This document shows, one piece after another, positions 17,279 through 25,380 of a DNA stretch of 64,000 bases (position 1 is its first letter; every line of letters starts with the position of its first letter). The stretch spans positions 96,252 to 160,251 of the forward strand of contig JACRIW010000058.1 in the NCBI GenBank assembly GCA_016215625.1, in the 5' to 3' direction. The translations under genes were made by a program, and so were the position numbers. The stretch comes from Candidatus Eiseniibacteriota bacterium (GTDB lineage: Bacteria; Eisenbacteria; RBG-16-71-46). The notes below the pieces were generated by a model that saw only the letters and a program-made list of their open reading frames with translations, searched no databases and had not been told where the DNA came from.

Positions 17279-19507
17279 TCAACCCGCTCGGGACTCCAGC
17301 GCCGTGCGCGCCGCGGCGAGCCGTTCGGGACTGCCGATCTCGTACCAGCGTTCCCCAGGCACGAGCCACGGCCGGATCGCATGTCCCGCGGCCGCGAGCC
17401 GCAGCCACAGCGGCGGGAGCGCGAACGCGCCGCGCTCGGTCACTTGATCGAGCAGTTCGGGCGAGCACGCGTGCACGCCCGAGAACGCGTACGCGCGCAC
17501 GGCGCCGCGCGGCGGGCGCGCTTCGGTGCGCTCGCCCCTCGCGCGGTCCTCGCGGCCGAAGAGGCCGTCGTCGTCGAAGAGCAGGTAGCGCTTGGTCTCG
17601 CGCTCCTGCACGGCGAGCGTCGCGAGCGCGCCGCTCGCGCGGTGCTCGTCGAGCAGTGCGCCCAGGTCGGCGTCCAGGATCACGTCCACGTTGTGGGCGA
17701 GGATCGGGCCCTCGCGACGGAAGTGCTCGCGCGCGTGCCAGAGGCCGCCGCCGGTCTCGAGCGGGCGTTCGACCTCGCGGCTCACGATCACTTCCGCCCC
17801 GAGGTCGTGCGTCGCGAGGAACTGCTCGATCGCCCCGGCGTGATGGTGCACGTTGACCACGAGCCGCCCGGCGCCCGCGGCGACGAGCGCGCGCGCGGTG
17901 TGCTCGAGCATCGTGAGCCCGCCGACCTCGATGAGCGCTTTGGGCGTCGTCGCGCCGAGTTCGCCCAGCCGCGTGCCGAGCCCGGCCGCGAAGATCATGC
18001 CGTCGGTCACCCGGTCGTCGGCACGTCTGCGCGCCGCTGGCGCGCTCTTGAGAGGGGACAGGTCGCCCGCCAGCTTCCAGCGTGCTTCCGCGGTGTGGCG
18101 CAGGTCCACGGTCACGTCGGGATGGCGCTCGTGCAGCCAGCGCGTGAGGCGCTCGGCGAAGTAGACCGAGCGGTGCTGGCCGCCCGTGCAGCCGAACGAG
18201 ACGCTGAAGTCGGTGAAGTTGCGCTCGCGGAAGTTGGTGACGTGCGCGTCCACGAGCCCGGCCACGTGACGCCAGAACTTCTCGGTCTCCGGCAGCGCCT
18301 CGAGGAAGCGCGCGATGGCCGGGTCGGTGCCGATCCGGCCCGAGAGTTCGGGACGGCGCCCGGGATTCGAGAGCGAGCGGCAGTCGAACGCGAAGCCGCC
18401 GCCGTTGCCCGACTCGTCGGCGGGCACGCCGTCGCGATAGCTGAACGAGGCGACGTGCACGCGCAGGCCCTTCGGCGGTTCGATCGGGCGCGGGCGCTCG
18501 GCCCACTCGGCGACGATGTGCCGGAACGCGCGCTCGATCTCGGGCAGCTCGATCGGCAGGCCCTTCGCGAGCAGCCCGGCGATGTTGCGCGCCTGGTGCG
18601 GCACGCTCTCGAGGAAGCGCGGCTTGCGCTCGAAGAAGCCCCGGTAACCGTACGCGCCCATCGCCTGCATGATGCGCACGAGCACGTAGCCGGGATAGAA
18701 GTTCAGGAACTCCTCGCGCCGGCCGCCGGTCTCGGCCTCGAACGCGTCGAGGTAGTGGCGGAGCAGGTGGTCGCGCACGGAATCCGGCAGGTCCGCCTTG
18801 CCGTCGTAGAGCAGCGAGGCGATGTCGTACTGCGCCGCGCCGCGCCGTCCGCCCTGGTAGTCCACGAGCCACGGCTCGCCGTCACGCAGCAGGATGTTCC
18901 GCGACTGGAAGTCGCGATACAGGAAGAACGACGTGTCGGCCGCGAGCAGGTGCGTGACGAGCTTGCGGAAGTCGTCCTCGAGCGGCTGCTCGCGGAACGG
19001 CACGTGCGCGAGCTTGAGGAAGTGGTACTTGAAGTAGTTCAGGTCCCACATCATCGACTGCTCGTCGAACGCCGGACGCGGATACGCGAGCGAGAAGTCC
19101 ACGGCCTTCGCGCCGCGCGACTGGATGCGCGGCAGCAGCGCGACGACGCGCTCGTAGGCGGTGAGCGCGCTGGCAGGGAACTCGCCCGGCGCCGCGTCCT
19201 TGCGCGCCCTGGACAGCGCGGCGAAGAGCGTCGTGTCGCCGAGGTCCTCCTCGATCCAGAGGCCGAGGTTCAGGTCCTCGGCGAAGATCTCGGGAACCGG
19301 CAGGCTCGCGGCGCGCAGTGCGCGCGAGTAGGCGAGGAACGTGCGGTTCTCGTCGGCGTCGGGGCCGAAACCGCCGACGACCGTGCCGCCGTCGGCCGCG
19401 CGCATGCGCCAGTAGACGCGCTGCGAACCGTCCGCGGCGATGCGTTCGATGGCGTGCGGCGGACGGCCGTACGTGTGCGTGTACAGAGCGATGATCGCGT
19501 TGCGCAT
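17279..19507 (-). CDS. AmgK-like kinase / RapZ C-terminal / MurU-like nucleotidyltransferase fusion
   Basis: 742 residues in three parts. Residues about 1-335 are an aminoglycoside-phosphotransferase-fold sugar kinase with YRDFQSRNIL (catalytic Asp199) and VDYQGG (metal Asp216), the pattern of AmgK, which phosphorylates MurNAc/GlcNAc at C1. Residues about 348-475 match the C-terminal domain of RapZ, including FGCTGGQHRSV; in E. coli RapZ this domain senses glucosamine-6-phosphate. The N-terminal P-loop domain of RapZ is absent. Residues about 500-742 are a sugar-1-phosphate nucleotidyltransferase (MIFAAGLGTRLGELGATTPK, then HNVDVILDADL), MurU-like, making UDP-amino sugar. The ORF is continuous, with no frameshift sign. 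The predicted role is cell-wall amino-sugar recycling with a built-in sensor; this is inference from the domains. Confidence 0.88.
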   Translation of the reverse strand: MRNAIIALYTHTYGRPPHAIERIAADGSQRVYWRMRAADGGTVVGGFGPDADENRTFLAYSRALRAASLPVPEIFAEDLNLGLWIEEDLGDTTLFAALSRARKDAAPGEFPASALTAYERVVALLPRIQSRGAKAVDFSLAYPRPAFDEQSMMWDLNYFKYHFLKLAHVPFREQPLEDDFRKLVTHLLAADTSFFLYRDFQSRNILLRDGEPWLVDYQGGRRGAAQYDIASLLYDGKADLPDSVRDHLLRHYLDAFEAETGGRREEFLNFYPGYVLVRIMQAMGAYGYRGFFERKPRFLESVPHQARNIAGLLAKGLPIELPEIERAFRHIVAEWAERPRPIEPPKGLRVHVASFSYRDGVPADESGNGGGFAFDCRSLSNPGRRPELSGRIGTDPAIARFLEALPETEKFWRHVAGLVDAHVTNFRERNFTDFSVSFGCTGGQHRSVYFAERLTRWLHERHPDVTVDLRHTAEARWKLAGDLSPLKSAPAARRRADDRVTDGMIFAAGLGTRLGELGATTPKALIEVGGLTMLEHTARALVAAGAGRLVVNVHHHAGAIEQFLATHDLGAEVIVSREVERPLETGGGLWHAREHFRREGPILAHNVDVILDADLGALLDEHRASGALATLAVQERETKRYLLFDDDGLFGREDRARGERTEARPPRGAVRAYAFSGVHACSPELLDQVTERGAFALPPLWLRLAAAGHAIRPWLVPGERWYEIGSPERLAAARTALESRAG

Positions 19508-19704
19508 GGGGCGGCAGGATACGCGAGGGGGCGCGTGGCGGTCATCCCGGAGTCGGTTGGTCTCGACGCCCTCGCTCGCGCCGGACCGAATCGACTATGC
19601 TGCCGCTCGTCCCGCCGCCGGTTCCGGTGGCGAAGCGGGAGCCACGGCTGCCCCCCGAGCCTCGATCGATGCTCACCTCCACGGATGGAAGGAGGGATCG
19701 GCGC

Positions 19705-21246
19705 ATGTGCTCATGGTCCCGATCGCGCGTGCCGGTACCGGCGCCGCCAGGGGAGGGGCGTGCGAACGCGCTCCGTCGCCGTCTCTCCACGCTGCTGCTC
19801 GCGGCCCTCGCACTCGTCATGGCGGCGGGCCTCGCTCACGGGGACAGCAGCGATCCCGTGTACCCGGTGACCGTCGAGACCACGCCGAACCTCTGGAGCT
19901 TCCACGACCCGGACCGCAACGTGTCGACCAAGGAGTTCACCTGGCTGCACAACGTGGTCACGCACTACGACACGCTCTCGCTGCCCGACACCACGATCGT
20001 GACGCCGCGCCTGCGCCAGCTCTTCCACCTGATCTACCAGCGCACGGGCGGCGTGCACAGCGGTGAGAACACGTTCGGCCACGCGTGGTCGGGCGACATG
20101 GCCCACTGGGTCGTGGACACGCTCGCGTTCGCGGTGGACACGACGTGGTGGAACCGCCGGCACGTCTGGGCGCCCAGCCTGGTCGAGGCGAACGGGCGCA
20201 CGTACATGTTCTACACCGGCGTGGACGAGCAGAACGACCAGCGCATCGGCTACGCGACCACGTCCGTGCTCGACACGAGCAACACCGTGTGGGACTCCAC
20301 CCGCCCGATGGTGTGGGAAGCCTCGCGCACGAAGTGGGCGGTGCCCGATCCGCCCGTGTACCTGGGGCAGACGCAGTTCCGCGACGCGTTCGTGATGCAC
20401 GACCCCGAGCACGCCGGGCGGCTGCTCATGTACTACGGCGCGCACGATTCGATCGACGCGCGGCTCAATCGCGGCGCCATGGCCGTGGGTGTCGCGCGGA
20501 GCGACTCCGCGAACTTCGACCAGTGGCACGACCTCGGCTATTTCCCGAAGACCCTGCGGCGCGTGACCGGCATTCCGCAGCTCGAAGGACCGCACGTGTT
20601 CTCGGCGAACGGCACGAAGAATCACTGGCGGCTCATGTTCACGAACGCGGGTTCGCCACCGGGGGAGAACGGCGGCACGACGATCCGGTTCCTGTCGCTC
20701 ACGCCGGGCGCGAGTCCCGCCGACACGAGCGCCGCCAACTGGAGCGGTCCGACGGTCCTGCGCGATTACCTGAACGGCGTGCCGACGTCGTACGGGTGGA
20801 GCGGCAGCGAGCACCTGCGCGTCGCGAACGCGGAGTACCTCGGCGGGTTCACGGCGTGGTCGATCAACGAGATGGCGATCTCGTGGACGCGCGTCGTGTG
20901 GAACGGCACGAACTTCACGCTGTCCGTGCCGAACGTGACGTCCGTGGACGAGTACCGATCACCCGCGCGCGCGCTGACGCTCGCGCTGCTCGACCATTCG
21001 CCCGGCACGGCCGCAGTGCGATTCGCGATCGACTCGCCGCTGGCGCTCGAGGCGAAGCTCGAAGTGTTCGACGCGCAGGGCCGGCGCATGGCGACCCCGT
21101 TCGCGGGCGCGCTGCCGGTCGGGCGCACGGACGTGACCTGGGACCTGCGTGCGGGCGGAGGCGCCGCGGTGCCGAGCGGCGTGTACTTCGCGCGGCTGCG
21201 GTTTGCCGGCGGCGGGCGGACGGCGCGGGTGGTGGTCGCTAGGTGA
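19705..21246 (+). CDS. Secreted five-bladed-propeller glycosidase-like protein with sorting domain
   Basis: 513 residues. The ATG at 19705 follows AAGGAGGG with eight-base spacing. A long positively charged leader precedes the hydrophobic core LLLAALALVMAAGLAHG. Residues about 60-410 look like a GH43/GH32/GH68-type five-bladed propeller: HVWAPSLVEANGRTYMFYTG, then RDAFVMHDPE (candidate Asp) and LEGPHVF (candidate Glu), the typical order of acidic residues in these glycosidases. The last 85 residues are FlgD-like (VFDAQGRRMATP, SGVYFARLRF) and end RVVVAR, a sorting tail. It probably degrades an extracellular glycan. The family number cannot be fixed by eye. Confidence 0.7.
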   Translation: MCSWSRSRVPVPAPPGEGRANALRRRLSTLLLAALALVMAAGLAHGDSSDPVYPVTVETTPNLWSFHDPDRNVSTKEFTWLHNVVTHYDTLSLPDTTIVTPRLRQLFHLIYQRTGGVHSGENTFGHAWSGDMAHWVVDTLAFAVDTTWWNRRHVWAPSLVEANGRTYMFYTGVDEQNDQRIGYATTSVLDTSNTVWDSTRPMVWEASRTKWAVPDPPVYLGQTQFRDAFVMHDPEHAGRLLMYYGAHDSIDARLNRGAMAVGVARSDSANFDQWHDLGYFPKTLRRVTGIPQLEGPHVFSANGTKNHWRLMFTNAGSPPGENGGTTIRFLSLTPGASPADTSAANWSGPTVLRDYLNGVPTSYGWSGSEHLRVANAEYLGGFTAWSINEMAISWTRVVWNGTNFTLSVPNVTSVDEYRSPARALTLALLDHSPGTAAVRFAIDSPLALEAKLEVFDAQGRRMATPFAGALPVGRTDVTWDLRAGGGAAVPSGVYFARLRFAGGGRTARVVVAR

Positions 21247-21301
21247 GCGGGGCGGGCCGATCACGCTTGCACGCGAGTGCGGCGGGCTGTATCTGGAACG
21301 G

Positions 21302-22219
21302 ATGAACCCGACGATGCGCGAGAAGCGATCATCGATCCGTCCGCCCATTCCTCCCATCCCGGCGATTCTCGGCGCCATCGTCAGCGTGCAGGGCGGCGCT
21401 GCGCTCGCGAAGGGATTGTTTCCCGTGCTCGGCGCGATGGGCACGTGCGGACTGCGCGTGGGCTTCTCCGCGGTGATCCTCGTGGCGGCGTTTCGCCCGT
21501 GGCGGCGTCGCACCACGGCCGAGCAATGGCGCGCGCTGGTGCTGTACGGCCTCGTGCTCGGCATGATGAACCTCGTCTTCTACCTCTCGCTCTCACGCAT
21601 TCCGCTCGGGCTCGCGGTGACGCTGGAGTTCGTCGGTCCCCTGGGGCTTGCGGTGGCCGGGTCGCGGCGCGCGGTGGACTTGGCGTGGGTGTTGTTGGCC
21701 GCCGCGGGTATCGCGCTGATCACGCCATGGGCGGGCGGTGGAGTCGATCCGCTGGGCGTGCTGCTCGCTCTTGGCGCAGGGGCGTGCTGGGCGGCGTACA
21801 TCGTGCTCGGTGGCCGAGTGTCGCGGATGGTGCCCGGCGGCGACGCCGTGGCGATCGGGATGGTCTTCGCGTCGTTCGTGGCGTTGCCTGCCGCGGTGGC
21901 GACGGGCGGGTTCCTGCGGTTGACTCCTGCTCTGGCCGCGGCCGGCATCGGCGTGGCGCTGTTGTCGAGCGCGATTCCCTACACGCTGGAGATGGTCGCG
22001 CTGAAGGCACTGCCCGCGCGCACGTTCGGCATCCTGATGAGCCTGGAGCCCGCGGTCGCCGCGATCGCCGGCTGGCTCTTCCTTCACGAGCGCCTGTCGC
22101 CGAGTCAGTGCCTCGCGGTGGCGCTGGTGATCGCCGCGAGCACGGGCGCGACGCTGACCACGAGCCGGCCCACGCCGGGCGGCGACGGAGAGGCGAGCGA
22201 GGGCTGGCAGGGAGGGTGA
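21302..22219 (+). CDS. EamA-family (RhtA-like) inner-membrane exporter
   Basis: 305 residues from the ATG at 21302, preceded by a weak GGAA. Ten membrane helices form two five-helix EamA repeats; the second repeat opens with LLALGAGACWAAYIVLGGRVS. GLAVTLEFVGPLGLA and AIPYTLEMVALKALPARTFGILMSLEPAVAAIAG are close to the RhtA threonine/homoserine exporter of E. coli. The likely role is efflux of amino acids or related metabolites. The gene lies 55 bases after the secreted glycosidase and ends at a strong hairpin, so the two could share a transcript. Confidence 0.85.
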   Translation: MNPTMREKRSSIRPPIPPIPAILGAIVSVQGGAALAKGLFPVLGAMGTCGLRVGFSAVILVAAFRPWRRRTTAEQWRALVLYGLVLGMMNLVFYLSLSRIPLGLAVTLEFVGPLGLAVAGSRRAVDLAWVLLAAAGIALITPWAGGGVDPLGVLLALGAGACWAAYIVLGGRVSRMVPGGDAVAIGMVFASFVALPAAVATGGFLRLTPALAAAGIGVALLSSAIPYTLEMVALKALPARTFGILMSLEPAVAAIAGWLFLHERLSPSQCLAVALVIAASTGATLTTSRPTPGGDGEASEGWQGG

Positions 22220-22240
22220 GTGTCGCCAGTTGCCGGTAAT

Positions 22241-22281
22241 AAGAAGCCCCGTCGCGGCGACCTCGCGCGACGGGGCTTCTT
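22241..22281. terminator. Strong bidirectional terminator between the exporter and tRNA-Glu
   Basis: AAGAAGCCCCGTCGCG pairs perfectly over 16 bases with CGCGACGGGGCTTCTT, with a nine-base loop. The A-rich 5' arm becomes a T-tract for the minus strand and vice versa, so it can end both the exporter transcript and the convergent tRNA transcript. Confidence 0.9.
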
Positions 22282-22292
22282 GCTGAAGGGAG

Positions 22293-22367
22293 TGGCGTCC
22301 CCAACGGGATTTGAACCCGTGTTACCGCCGTGAAAGGGCGGTGTCCTGACCCCTAGACGATAGGGAC
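22293..22367 (-). tRNA. tRNA-Glu (anticodon TTC)
   Basis: The 75-base cloverleaf reads clearly on the minus strand. The acceptor stem GTCCCTA pairs with TGGGGAC (one G-T pair), followed by discriminator G and an encoded CCA. The anticodon arm CCGCC-CTTTCAC-GGCGG presents TTC, and the T-loop is GTTCAAATC. It is very similar to E. coli tRNA-Glu, including the TCGTCTAG and CAGGACACC segments. Confidence 0.97.
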
Positions 22368-22394
22368 GCACCAGGCACTCTTGGAAGGGCGCGC

Positions 22395-22424
22395 AACATA
22401 ACCGGAGCAGGGCCCGGATTTCAA
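22395..22424 (-). promoter_or_regulatory. Sigma70-type promoter of tRNA-Glu
   Basis: On the minus strand TTGAAA and TATGTT are separated by 18 bases; the -10 box ends 28 bases before the mature tRNA 5' end. The -35 box lies in the loop of a GGCCCG/CGGGCC stem that may also terminate the upstream ExeA-like gene. Confidence 0.6.
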
Positions 22425-22456
22425 GCGGGCCGGGCGTGCGCACTGCAAAAGCTTCG

Positions 22457-24448
22457 TCAGCGCGCTCCGCCGCCCACGACCATCACGCGGGCCTCGCGCA
22501 CGAGGTCCTTCTGCATGAGTTCGTTCGCCTTGCGCTCGGCGGCGGCGTTGCTCGTGAAGCGGCCCACGACGAGCCGGTACATGGTCGTCGTGCCGTCGCG
22601 GAAGGGATAGATGTTCGCCTCGAGCCCGGTCGAGCCCGCGAGCCGCGTGCGCTCGGCTTCCGCGCGATCGCGATCGAGGAACGCCGCCACGCCGATGCCG
22701 AACACCGACGTCGGCGCGGCCGCGGGAGCGGGCGTGGCCGCGACGGGTGCGGCCGCCGGCGCCGGAGTCACGGGAAACGGCTTCGTCTTGGTCGCGATCG
22801 TCGAGTCGTGCGGCACCACCACGGCGTTCGTGTCCGCCACGGCGGCGACACTGTCGGCGACGGCCACGGAGTCCGCGGTCACCGCCGCCTGCGCGGATTC
22901 GTTCGTGCGCGCCTGCAGCGAATCGGCCGGGGCGCTCACGCCCGCGAGCGGTCGCAGGAACGGCACATCGATCACCTGGAAACGCTGCAGCAGCACGACC
23001 GCCACGACGATCGCGGCCACGGCCGCCACGCCGAGCAGCCACGGCATCACGGTGCCCTGCCGTTCCTCGGCGGCGATGTCGTCCTCGATCTTCTCGCGCA
23101 GCCGCGCGGGCAGGCCGGAGAGATCGGAACGCGTGGGATCGGCGGTCGAGCCCATCGCGGCGAGTTCGCCCGCGGTGGGGAAGCGCGGGGCGCTCGCGTC
23201 CGGCGCCTCGGCGGGCGACTCAGGTGCAGCATCGGCGGCATCGCTGCGGCGCTTGGCCTCGAGCAGTTCCTGCGCGGCGCGCGTCCACGCGTCGAGTTCC
23301 TGCTTCTCCACCACGTCGAGGTCGCTTTCGTCCTCGACGTGCGGCAGCGGCTGCAGGTCGGGCCGCGCGGGATCCTGTGCGACCGGTTCCTCGGGCAGAA
23401 GGGGCAGCACGGGCGGCGTGAACGCGGCGACAGGCTCGCTCGCCAGCTCGGGCGGTGTCCACGTGGGCACCGGCGTGCGCTCCTCGATCACGGCGGGCGC
23501 GACGGGCTCGCTCTCCGCGGGCGGCGGAGGCGGCGCGGGCGTCACCGGCGCAACGGGTGCGACCGGCGCAGCGGCGGCCGGCGGCGGCGGGAGCACGACG
23601 GGCGCGGGATCGATCGCTTCGGCCGGCGCGCCGAGCACGCTGCGGAACTCGGTCTCGCTCGCGACGCTCGACACGTGCTCGGGGCGCACGGACTTCGCGC
23701 CGTCGGCGTACGCGGTGAGCAGCGCCTGCGCGGCGACGGTGTTGATCTCGCGCGGGATGCCGTGCGTCACGCGGTACACCGCGCGGCACGCGTCGGGCGG
23801 GAAGGTCGAGATGGCGTTGCCGCCCGCGACGGCGAGGCGGTGATGGATGTAGCCCGTGGTCTCTTCGGGCGAAAGCGGGTTCAGCCGGTAGTGCACGGTG
23901 ATGCGCTGGCGCAGCTGCCGCAGTTCGGGGCGCGCGAGCTTGGCCTCGAGCTCGGGCTGGCCCACGAGGAAGATCTGCAGGAGCTTCTCGCCCTGGATCT
24001 CGGTGTTCGAGAGCAGGCGGATCTCCTCGAGCAGCTCGACGGGCAGGTTCTGCGACTCGTCGAGCAGCAGCACGGCGTGCTCGCCGCGATTGCGCACGGC
24101 GGACAGGTGGCGCTCGAGCGCCGCGAGCATCTGCGGCTTGCTCAGCCCTGGCGCGGGCGTGAGCCCGAAGCGCAGGCAGATCTCCTCGAGCAGCTCCTGC
24201 CGGCTCAGCGCCGAGTTCGTGATGAGCGCGACGGTGACCTGCGAGCCCCACTCGGCGAGCGCGTCGTAGAGCGCGGTGGTCTTGCCGGTGCCCACTTCGC
24301 CGGTGATGAGCACGAAGGGCTCGCGGTTCTCGATCCCGTAGCGCAGATGGGCGCGCGCTTCCTGGTGCTCGCGGCTCGGGTAGAGGAACCGCAGCTGGTG
24401 TCCCGCGGGGAACGGGTTTTCACGCAGGCCGAAATGTCTCTCGTACAT
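22457..24448 (-). CDS. ExeA-type AAA ATPase fused to a C-terminal SPOR domain
   Basis: 663 residues. It opens with YERHFGLRENPF, the signature start of ExeA/GspA-like ATPases. The Walker A motif is GEVGTGKT (residues 50-57), Walker B is VLLLDE (Asp130, Glu131), and the AAA core runs to about residue 270. A long Pro/Ala/Glu-rich linker (about 270-470) includes an acidic stretch and leads to one membrane helix (WLLGVAAVAAIVVAVVLL, about 480-500). After another linker, the last 75 residues are a SPOR domain (FGIGVAAFLDRDRAEAERTRL...), which binds denuded septal peptidoglycan. In secretion systems ExeA helps insert the secretin through peptidoglycan via a peptidoglycan-binding domain; here SPOR would take that place. 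No secretin gene is in the window. Confidence 0.85.
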   Translation of the reverse strand: MYERHFGLRENPFPAGHQLRFLYPSREHQEARAHLRYGIENREPFVLITGEVGTGKTTALYDALAEWGSQVTVALITNSALSRQELLEEICLRFGLTPAPGLSKPQMLAALERHLSAVRNRGEHAVLLLDESQNLPVELLEEIRLLSNTEIQGEKLLQIFLVGQPELEAKLARPELRQLRQRITVHYRLNPLSPEETTGYIHHRLAVAGGNAISTFPPDACRAVYRVTHGIPREINTVAAQALLTAYADGAKSVRPEHVSSVASETEFRSVLGAPAEAIDPAPVVLPPPPAAAAPVAPVAPVTPAPPPPPAESEPVAPAVIEERTPVPTWTPPELASEPVAAFTPPVLPLLPEEPVAQDPARPDLQPLPHVEDESDLDVVEKQELDAWTRAAQELLEAKRRSDAADAAPESPAEAPDASAPRFPTAGELAAMGSTADPTRSDLSGLPARLREKIEDDIAAEERQGTVMPWLLGVAAVAAIVVAVVLLQRFQVIDVPFLRPLAGVSAPADSLQARTNESAQAAVTADSVAVADSVAAVADTNAVVVPHDSTIATKTKPFPVTPAPAAAPVAATPAPAAAPTSVFGIGVAAFLDRDRAEAERTRLAGSTGLEANIYPFRDGTTTMYRLVVGRFTSNAAAERKANELMQKDLVREARVMVVGGGAR

Positions 24449-24552
24449 CCTTGTGTCCGATGCTCGGGGAAGGGGAAACGTGAGCGCGTGCCGCGCACGT
24501 TATCGGCCGGGTGGGGACGGCGCTTTGCTGTGCAGAACGGGGGGGCGACCAC

Positions 24553-24583
24553 GGCCGCCGGGGCGCGTTGCGCCCGGCGGCCG
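24553..24583 (-). terminator. GC-rich hairpin after pyrE
   Basis: CGGCCGCCGGGGCGC pairs with GCGCCCGGCGGCCG with one bulged G. It begins about 16 bases after the pyrE stop on the minus strand. No T-run follows, so termination efficiency is uncertain. Confidence 0.5.
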
Positions 24584-24598
24584 CGACCGGAAACGGCT

Positions 24599-25153
24599 CT
24601 ACTTGCCCGCGGGCAGCAGGTCGGTGATGCCGAAGAGCGGCGTGAAGTTGTAGCCGCGCTGGCTGAAGATCTGCGGAGCGCCCTGGCCGCGGTCCACCAC
24701 GGCCAGCACCCGCACGACTTCGGCCTTGTACGACTCCGCGGCCTCGGCGGCGATCAGCGCGCTCTCGCCGCTCGTGATCACGTCATCGAGGATTGCGACG
24801 CGCTTGTGGCCGGCGAGGTTGCCCTCGACCTGCCCGCGCATGCCGTGGTCCTTCGTGCTCTTGCGGACGAGGAAGCCCTCCATGGGCTTGCCCATCTCGT
24901 GGCTCCACCACATGACACCGGCCACCAGGGGGTCGGCGCCCAGCGTGAGGCCGCCGACGGCGGTCACGTTGTCGTTCTCGAGCTGCTGCCAGAAGAGCTT
25001 GGCGATGAGCTTGAGCCCCTCGGGATGCAGGCTGGTCTTGCGGACGTCGATGTAATAGTTGGACGTGGCGCCGGAGCTCAGCACGAACTCGCCGAAACGC
25101 ATCGAGCGGTCGAGGAGCATCTGGCGCAGCCGATCGCGATCGTTCTGGGACAT
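24599..25153 (-). CDS. pyrE: Orotate phosphoribosyltransferase
   Basis: 184 residues from the ATG at 25153; the longer track ORF adds an unlikely leader. It joins orotate to PRPP to give orotidine monophosphate in pyrimidine synthesis. FGEFVLSSGATSNYYIDVRK is the standard N-terminal motif, GGLTLGADPLVAGVMW follows, KSTKDHGMRGQVEG is the catalytic loop, and VAILDDVITSGESAL is the PRPP-binding motif. Length is typical. Other pyr genes are not nearby. It is divergent from the subtilisin-like gene with 227 bases between starts. Confidence 0.95.
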   Translation of the reverse strand: MSQNDRDRLRQMLLDRSMRFGEFVLSSGATSNYYIDVRKTSLHPEGLKLIAKLFWQQLENDNVTAVGGLTLGADPLVAGVMWWSHEMGKPMEGFLVRKSTKDHGMRGQVEGNLAGHKRVAILDDVITSGESALIAAEAAESYKAEVVRVLAVVDRGQGAPQIFSQRGYNFTPLFGITDLLPAGK

Positions 25154-25380
25154 GGTATCCGCGTGGTTGAAGGGAAGGGGCTCGCCGCGTTCACGTGGGA
25201 GGGTGGCGAAACCGGCGGCAGTGTCGCCGTGCCCCTGCGGGCAGTCAAGGAAACCGGCGAGCCTGCGTTTCTCTTGCATTCCGCCGTAGCGAGGCCCGCG
25301 CGCGGCACGCTACACTGGCCGCCGCGCGACCGGGCTCGGCGTCATGGGGACGCCGCACGGTCGCGCTCCCTTTTCCCCTC

